From the IMG/VR virus record IMGVR_UViG_3300036931_000002, positions 1 through 24,567 of that record: 24,567 bases of DNA. One strand, given 5' to 3'. The notes beneath the pieces were generated by a model. That model had not been told where the DNA came from, did no database searches, and saw only the letters and a program-made list of their open reading frames with translations. This document shows positions 19,556 through 24,567 of the stretch, one piece after another (position 1 is the stretch's first letter; every line of letters starts with the position of its first letter). The stretch is from a virus. Made by a program: the position numbers and the translations under genes.

Positions 19556-22500
19556 ATGGCTGATGAAGAGTACGGAATAAAAGTAAACATAGGCGCAGAT
19601 GACTCCGACTTTCAGAAAGTCATAACCGAAACCATAACGGGACTTGGCGATATCACTGACTCTTTCGACAAAATGACCAATGAGAACAAGCAAGCATTTG
19701 CAGACCTTGCAAATCAGTTTCAGGCTATTGATGCAAAGGCCAAAATATGGGGCGATGATTCTGATGTTGTTGCTGATAAACAAGAAGCCGTAAAGGAAGC
19801 AATCAATAAATTAATATCAGAGGGTATTGATCCTGCAAGCAAGCAGATTCAAGAGCTGAAAAAATCTTATGATGAACTAGCAAGTTCCGATAAAAGCGAA
19901 GTTCTAGAAAAATCTTTTGCCTCTTTACGAGATATAATGCAAGGGCCTGTAGAGGCGGCTAAATTAGTGATTGAAGCATTAAAAGGAATTGCAGAGCAGC
20001 TTGCAGAATGTACAAAAGAATATGCAGAAGATGAAGAGGCTACTCTAAAGTTTAATTCAGCTATAGACGCAAGCAACGTACTTACTGGAGAGGCAAAAAA
20101 AAGGCTTGAAGAATTAGCAATAGCAACCGCAAAAGCAACTGGAGAAACAAATGCACAAGCTGAAAGCCAGATAGCAGCTCTTGTGGCAACAGGTAGAAAC
20201 GATGAACAGATAAAAAGAATGGTAGATACAGCAAAAGGAATGGCGGCAACATTGCCCATATCATTCGATGCTGCGTTATCATCATTAAATAAAACTTTTG
20301 ACGGAGTTAAGCCGCGGATAGAGGGAGTTAAGGGGATTACGTCAGATTTAACAGCAGCGCAATTAAAGAACGGTGATGCTATAGATATTATTAATAAGGC
20401 ATATGGGAAGTTTGCTAATACACTTGATGGTGATGCAAAAAACTCATTAGCCGCAAGCACTAATGCTTGGGGTGAGTTTCGGGGTGCTATTGGTGGCATA
20501 GCAGACACTTTTATAAAACCGATACGAGATGAGATAACAAAACTTGTTACTGGTTTAACTGACTGGATAAATAAAAGTTCTGGAATAAAAACCGTACTGT
20601 CTATTTTATTTCCAATTTTGACAGGAGTTGTTGCAGGGCTTATAGTATTTGTGGCAACATTGGCAATAGGCCCAATAATTGCCGTGGCATCAGCTGCAAT
20701 AGGGGTTTTAACGACAGCACTTGCAGGTATGGGGATTGCACTTGGAGCGGCTACTGGGGGTATTTCTCTGGCAATAGCCGCATTGGTTGCGGGTGCATTA
20801 TTAGTGATTCAACACTGGGACACTGTATCAGATGCATTCAAAACTCTATTTGCTTATATAGTATTTGGGGTTGAAACAGCAGCAGGTAAATTATCAAGTG
20901 TATTTATAATTGCATTCAATCTGGTAAAGACTGCGATGCTTACTTTTGCGCAAGTATATGCCGATACTGTGCTTTCCTCTATTTCTAATCTTCTTAAAAT
21001 GGCATCAAACATTCCCGGCATTGGTGGTATGTTCAAATCCGCTGCCGCCGGTGTTGATAGTTTTAAGTCATCGATAGATAAAAGCATACAAGCATCTAAA
21101 GATGAAAGCATGCAGGCTATTGACACCGCAAATAAAGCAACGATTGCGGCTAAGTCACGTCTTGATTATACATTGCAATCGATACAGAATGAAAAAACAT
21201 TTCGTGAAGCTGCAAATAAAAAAGATATAGATGGACAGAAAAAAACTGAATTAGCTAAACAAGGACAAACAGCGGATACGGTGGCATATCAAGATGCACA
21301 AAACGCAAAGGCAAGCCAATCCTATATAGATTCTCTTAATAAACAAAAATCTGCGGCTATAGATTTAGCAGAAAAGAAAGAGGAATCGGTTGAAGAAGTT
21401 GTAGCAATTGCAAAAGATTATGACAATCAGGAACTGACCGCTTATACAGAGATGATTGAATCAGAAAGGAAAGTAGCTCTTGCAGAGGCAAATAAAAAGG
21501 GAGCAGATGCTGATACAATAGCAAATATAAACCAGCAATATAATGACAAGATAACGACATATGAACAGACTCAATTAACTGCAAGGGAAAAACTCAATAC
21601 CGATTACACAAAAAATCTTGAAGCAAAGATAAAGGAACGGGCTGATTTTGAATTGAAGTGGGCGAAGCAGGGAACAACTGATAAACAGACTCAACTAGAT
21701 TTACAATATGCGGCTGATATTGCAAAGGCTAAAAAATTAATCACCAACGAAACTGAATTAAATAACACTCTTCTAAATATTGATAAAAAGTATGCATACG
21801 ATTCAAAACAAGTTGCACTTGACAAATTAAAAACTATAGCCGGTTATGGTAAGTCGGTAATATCATCGGTCGGGGGTGATGGAGCGGAAGTATTAAATAA
21901 TGTAATAACTTCAACCACAGACGTAGCAACTGCGGCGGCAAGTGGTTTTACAAACATACAGGCAGACCTAGCAGGGTTGACCGATATAATCGGGCTTGCA
22001 GGTGACGCAGATAAAAAAAAGTTTGCAGAGTTACAAGAAAAACTTGCTGATATCGCTGCCGAACTACTCGATGCAATGGCTCCGGTGTTGGATTTAATAC
22101 TTGATATACTTATTGACCTGATGCCAATCTTAGAAGATTTGATGCCAATAATTAAAGATATTTTTGATATCATTGAACCATTTCTACCTATAATCATGGC
22201 AATTGTTACTGTTGGTCTTTTCCCTCTTACAGCATCTCTTAAAATTATAAACGCAGTGCTTCAAGAAATGAAAAAGTTTCTTGAACCAGTGCGCGTAGAG
22301 TTTCAAAAGTTTGGGGAGTGGGCAAAGGACGCGGGTGATAATTTAATAAAGGGATTTACCGACGGTATAACTAATGCAGGTGTGGCTATATGGAATAATG
22401 TAAAACATATTTTCACTGGATTCTGGGACAGCGTGTGTAACTTTTTCGGCATACATTCTCCATCGACTTTGTTTGCAGACATGGGAGAGAATATTATACA

Positions 22501-22981
22501 GGGTCTTATAAACGGCTTGTTATCAGCCGGATCAAGCCTATGGAATGCGGTATCAGGAATCTTTACCGGTCTATGGGATAACATAACAAATGTGTTTTCA
22601 GGGGCTATGGATTTAGGCTCATCGATTATATCTGGTATTTCATCAGGAATATCCGGTCTAACTTCATCCATCGGGGATACGATAAGTAATGTAGCGTCTG
22701 GTATTGGTTCTTTCTTTGGATTTGCGAATGGAACTGATTCTGCTCCAGGTGGTTATGCGATTGTTGGAGAACAGGGTCCAGAACTTGTAAACCTTCCTCG
22801 TGGTACAAGTGTTACTCCAGCGGGAAAGACGGCTGATCTTCTAAACGGTCTTAATAAATCAGGAACGAGTAGCAATGAATATAATTTTACGATAAATGCC
22901 GGACAATCTTTAAGTGCGGCGCAAATCGCTTATGAAGTTAAAAAGCAAAGCCGTGCAATCGCGGCAGGGTTGGTATCGTGA
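19556..22981 (+). CDS. Tape measure protein
   Basis: The 1141-residue protein that sets tail length, which at about 0.15 nm per residue would be near 170 nm. The N terminus (NIGADDSDFQKVITETITGL) and long alanine-rich coiled coils are typical. A hydrophobic block at about 345-420 (SILFPILTGVVAGLIVFVAT and following) is the membrane region of these proteins; residues about 840-890 (LILDILIDLMPILEDLMPII) are also hydrophobic. The C-terminal part carries FGIHSPSTLFADMGENIIQG, then a glycine/serine-rich repeat-like stretch and GEQGPELVNLPRGTSV, motifs common in siphovirus tape measures. No lysozyme or peptidase motif is obvious. Confidence 0.95.
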   Translation: MADEEYGIKVNIGADDSDFQKVITETITGLGDITDSFDKMTNENKQAFADLANQFQAIDAKAKIWGDDSDVVADKQEAVKEAINKLISEGIDPASKQIQELKKSYDELASSDKSEVLEKSFASLRDIMQGPVEAAKLVIEALKGIAEQLAECTKEYAEDEEATLKFNSAIDASNVLTGEAKKRLEELAIATAKATGETNAQAESQIAALVATGRNDEQIKRMVDTAKGMAATLPISFDAALSSLNKTFDGVKPRIEGVKGITSDLTAAQLKNGDAIDIINKAYGKFANTLDGDAKNSLAASTNAWGEFRGAIGGIADTFIKPIRDEITKLVTGLTDWINKSSGIKTVLSILFPILTGVVAGLIVFVATLAIGPIIAVASAAIGVLTTALAGMGIALGAATGGISLAIAALVAGALLVIQHWDTVSDAFKTLFAYIVFGVETAAGKLSSVFIIAFNLVKTAMLTFAQVYADTVLSSISNLLKMASNIPGIGGMFKSAAAGVDSFKSSIDKSIQASKDESMQAIDTANKATIAAKSRLDYTLQSIQNEKTFREAANKKDIDGQKKTELAKQGQTADTVAYQDAQNAKASQSYIDSLNKQKSAAIDLAEKKEESVEEVVAIAKDYDNQELTAYTEMIESERKVALAEANKKGADADTIANINQQYNDKITTYEQTQLTAREKLNTDYTKNLEAKIKERADFELKWAKQGTTDKQTQLDLQYAADIAKAKKLITNETELNNTLLNIDKKYAYDSKQVALDKLKTIAGYGKSVISSVGGDGAEVLNNVITSTTDVATAAASGFTNIQADLAGLTDIIGLAGDADKKKFAELQEKLADIAAELLDAMAPVLDLILDILIDLMPILEDLMPIIKDIFDIIEPFLPIIMAIVTVGLFPLTASLKIINAVLQEMKKFLEPVRVEFQKFGEWAKDAGDNLIKGFTDGITNAGVAIWNNVKHIFTGFWDSVCNFFGIHSPSTLFADMGENIIQGLINGLLSAGSSLWNAVSGIFTGLWDNITNVFSGAMDLGSSIISGISSGISGLTSSIGDTISNVASGIGSFFGFANGTDSAPGGYAIVGEQGPELVNLPRGTSVTPAGKTADLLNGLNKSGTSSNEYNFTINAGQSLSAAQIAYEVKKQSRAIAAGLVS

Positions 22982-23844
22982 GAAAAATACAGTACGTAAA
23001 TCAAAACAACGTATCAATTGAGTTTTATCTTGACCCGTTTTTAATAACCGCGCTTGATGGTCTAGACATGGCGACTCTTACTTTGCAGGAACAAAAGTCA
23101 CCGTTTCAGGATGGATCTGTACAGATTGACAGACTGTTCGAACCGCGCGAAATAAGTATGACTTTTGTAACAATCGCGCCTAATGATTTTCTGCTCATTA
23201 ATCAATACAAAAGACAGATAATGAGCGTGTTAAATCCAAAATTAGGGCAAGGAACTTTAGTTTATACAAATGATTTTGGATCATGGAAAACAACGGCTAC
23301 CGCCGAAGGTCCTGTTTTTGCGAATAAAGATTATTCAGTCCCGAATCAATCTGGTAAATTAATATTTTATTGCAACGATCCATATTGGTATGAAACTGTC
23401 GAGCAAAGTATATCAATGCAGACCATCGGAGGCAATTTAACTTTCCCGATGACGTTTCCGGCTGGGGGCGTAACGCTTGGTAATTATATCCAGATAACCC
23501 AATCGGTTCAAAACTTAGGCGACTGGACAACTCCGGTAAAAATTACATTCCAGAACGCTTGTACTAATCCAAAAATGACAAAGACAACCACGGGAGAGTA
23601 CATACGCCTTATTAAAACAATGGTTGCAGGGGATGTTATAACAATCGATACAACTCCGGGGAACAAAACTGTCTACTTTACTCCGAATGGCGGGGCTACA
23701 GTAAACGGGATTAATTTACTCGATACGGCTTCAACATTTTTCTCTCTCGATCCGGGCATTAATACATTAACGTTTACGGATGATGTTTCAAGCACTACCA
23801 GACAGTGTTTTGTAAAATGGACTAATAGGTATATAGGAGTATAA
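22978..23844 (+). CDS. Distal tail protein (Dit-like)
   Basis: 288 residues from a GTG that overlaps the tape measure stop. The start MRKIQYVNQNNVSIEF, the LTLQEQKSPFQDGSVQIDRL strand region, REISMTFVTIAPN, and PNQSGKLIFYCNDPYWYETV fit the siphovirus tail component family (Dit), the hub that joins tube to baseplate. The C-terminal half is a beta galectin-like domain (KTVYFTPNGGATVNG). Its place directly after the tape measure gene agrees. Confidence 0.88.
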   Translation: MRKIQYVNQNNVSIEFYLDPFLITALDGLDMATLTLQEQKSPFQDGSVQIDRLFEPREISMTFVTIAPNDFLLINQYKRQIMSVLNPKLGQGTLVYTNDFGSWKTTATAEGPVFANKDYSVPNQSGKLIFYCNDPYWYETVEQSISMQTIGGNLTFPMTFPAGGVTLGNYIQITQSVQNLGDWTTPVKITFQNACTNPKMTKTTTGEYIRLIKTMVAGDVITIDTTPGNKTVYFTPNGGATVNGINLLDTASTFFSLDPGINTLTFTDDVSSTTRQCFVKWTNRYIGV

Positions 23845-23846
23845 TC

Positions 23847-24567
23847 ATGGCAGAAACAAGTCAATTTTTTACAGCGGTTACAGGTTCACCTTCTTACAAT
23901 GGTAGCGATTTTGCCGCATGGATGTATAACAGACTTTTCCGAAAAGACGGCGTGTTAAAAGGACTCGACAACGCACTTGCCGCAACTTTTGACGGATCAG
24001 GGAATGCGCTTGTCGCTACAGGTTGCGCGACAAAGAACGGTTACGGATACCAAAACAGCGCGGTACTGACAAAAGCGTTGACGTTACCAACAGCGGGAAA
24101 CACAAACATAAATACCGTTATTATTCGAGTAGATGGAACGGCAAACCCGAACTTGGTACACGCGGTTGTATTGGTTGGTACGGGCGTTGCGATTGGCAAC
24201 ACTCCCACGGCTCCGGCGTTAACCGCTGGCTCTGACATTTACCTTGCAGATATTCAATGCACAAATACGGCTGGTACTTATAGCTATGTGGCAACGGATA
24301 AACGTGCATACGCGGCGACAATCGTGCATGATACCGACTTAGGTACAGGATGGTTTTCTGTTTTGTTTGCCAATCTGTCTGCCTTTGTCGCTCCAAATGC
24401 AACCAATGCAACCAATGCAACCAATGCGACAACGGCGACAACGGCACTTTATGGCATGAACTTCGATTATGTAATTGACTCCGATGCGAAGTTTCTTGCG
24501 TGGAAGGGAATGACAAGCGGATGTGAAAAGGTACTCATACGAAAAGGAACATGGACACTCGCATCTG
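23847..24567 (+). CDS. Baseplate or receptor-binding protein, incomplete at the window end
   Basis: The frame starts at ATG 23847 after AGGAGT and stays open to the last base; at least 240 residues are visible. The N terminus (ETSQFFTAVTGSPSYNGSDF, then AAWMYNRLFRKDGVLKG) resembles the attachment domain of siphovirus baseplate or tail-fibre proteins. Beta-rich segments follow (PAL-TAGSDIYLADIQ), then a repetitive linker of Asn-Ala-Thr (NATNATNATNATTATTA) encoded by tandem 9-bp repeats, then a new segment starting LYGMNFDYVID. The C-terminal receptor domain lies outside the window. Confidence 0.75.
   Translation, partial: MAETSQFFTAVTGSPSYNGSDFAAWMYNRLFRKDGVLKGLDNALAATFDGSGNALVATGCATKNGYGYQNSAVLTKALTLPTAGNTNINTVIIRVDGTANPNLVHAVVLVGTGVAIGNTPTAPALTAGSDIYLADIQCTNTAGTYSYVATDKRAYAATIVHDTDLGTGWFSVLFANLSAFVAPNATNATNATNATTATTALYGMNFDYVIDSDAKFLAWKGMTSGCEKVLIRKGTWTLAS
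24396..24446 (+). repeat. Tandem 9-bp repeats in the tail gene
   Basis: AATGCAACC occurs three times in a row (24396-24422), followed by the variants AATGCGACA (24423-24431) and ACGGCGACA (24432-24440), then ACGGCA. Each unit is exactly three codons, so copy-number changes keep the reading frame. Confidence 0.85.

Noticed and set aside
19867-20508. A 213-codon minus-strand frame inside the tape measure gene
   Set aside because: It is serine/alanine-rich shadow of the helical repeats of the tape measure protein, without a binding site or protein pattern.

Overview
The window is 24.6 kb of a tailed bacteriophage or prophage with a long non-contractile tail (siphovirus architecture). All supported genes lie on the + strand, tightly packed with ATGA/TAATG overlaps, purine-rich AAGGAAG-type ribosome binding sites and the standard bacterial code. 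The DNA is AT-rich. The host cannot be named from the sequence. No integrase, lysis or replication gene is in view, so temperate versus lytic is undecided, although an XRE-type regulator and a LexA-like winged helix would suit a temperate phage.

Layout. 1-1192: end of an upstream operon with small proteins, including a winged-helix candidate and a one-helix membrane peptide. 1193-1438: intergenic control region with a terminator, a consensus promoter running straight into a second terminator (about a 60-nt small RNA), then a promoter that starts the XRE gene with essentially no leader. 1439-3983: XRE regulator, a MazG-like protein, an unknown protein, and the small and large terminase subunits. 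3990-7815: two accessory modules, each with its own promoter, holding small unknown, membrane, winged-helix and cysteine-rich (probably zinc-binding) proteins, plus one gene broken by an in-frame TAG. 7816-8593: a gene-free stretch with three tandem 10-bp repeats, a strong terminator and about 550 nt dense in nested hairpins and two apparent pseudoknots. This is the best candidate for an undescribed element, a large structured phage RNA. 8594-10066: a cysteine-rich protein, a membrane peptide, a DUF5662 HD-like protein and a complete ferritin whose stop overlaps the portal start.

10066-24567: the morphogenesis operon in classical order: portal fused to an SPP1 gp7/Mu F-like domain, two small beta-rich proteins, prohead protease with a scaffold-like tail, HK97-fold major capsid protein, a probable decoration protein, head-tail connector, stopper, HK97 gp10-like protein, tail terminator, tail tube protein, tail assembly chaperones gpG/gpGT with a canonical -1 slippery heptamer, tape measure protein, distal tail protein and an incomplete baseplate or receptor-binding gene at the right edge. 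Hairpins after the capsid, decoration and tail tube genes probably adjust expression of the most abundant products.

As a whole, terminase and portal, which are often close neighbours in HK97-like phages, are here separated by about 6 kb of accessory DNA organised as terminator-promoter-operon units. That inserted region carries the most unusual content: the structured RNA, the ferritin, the zinc-finger-like microproteins and the amber-interrupted gene.
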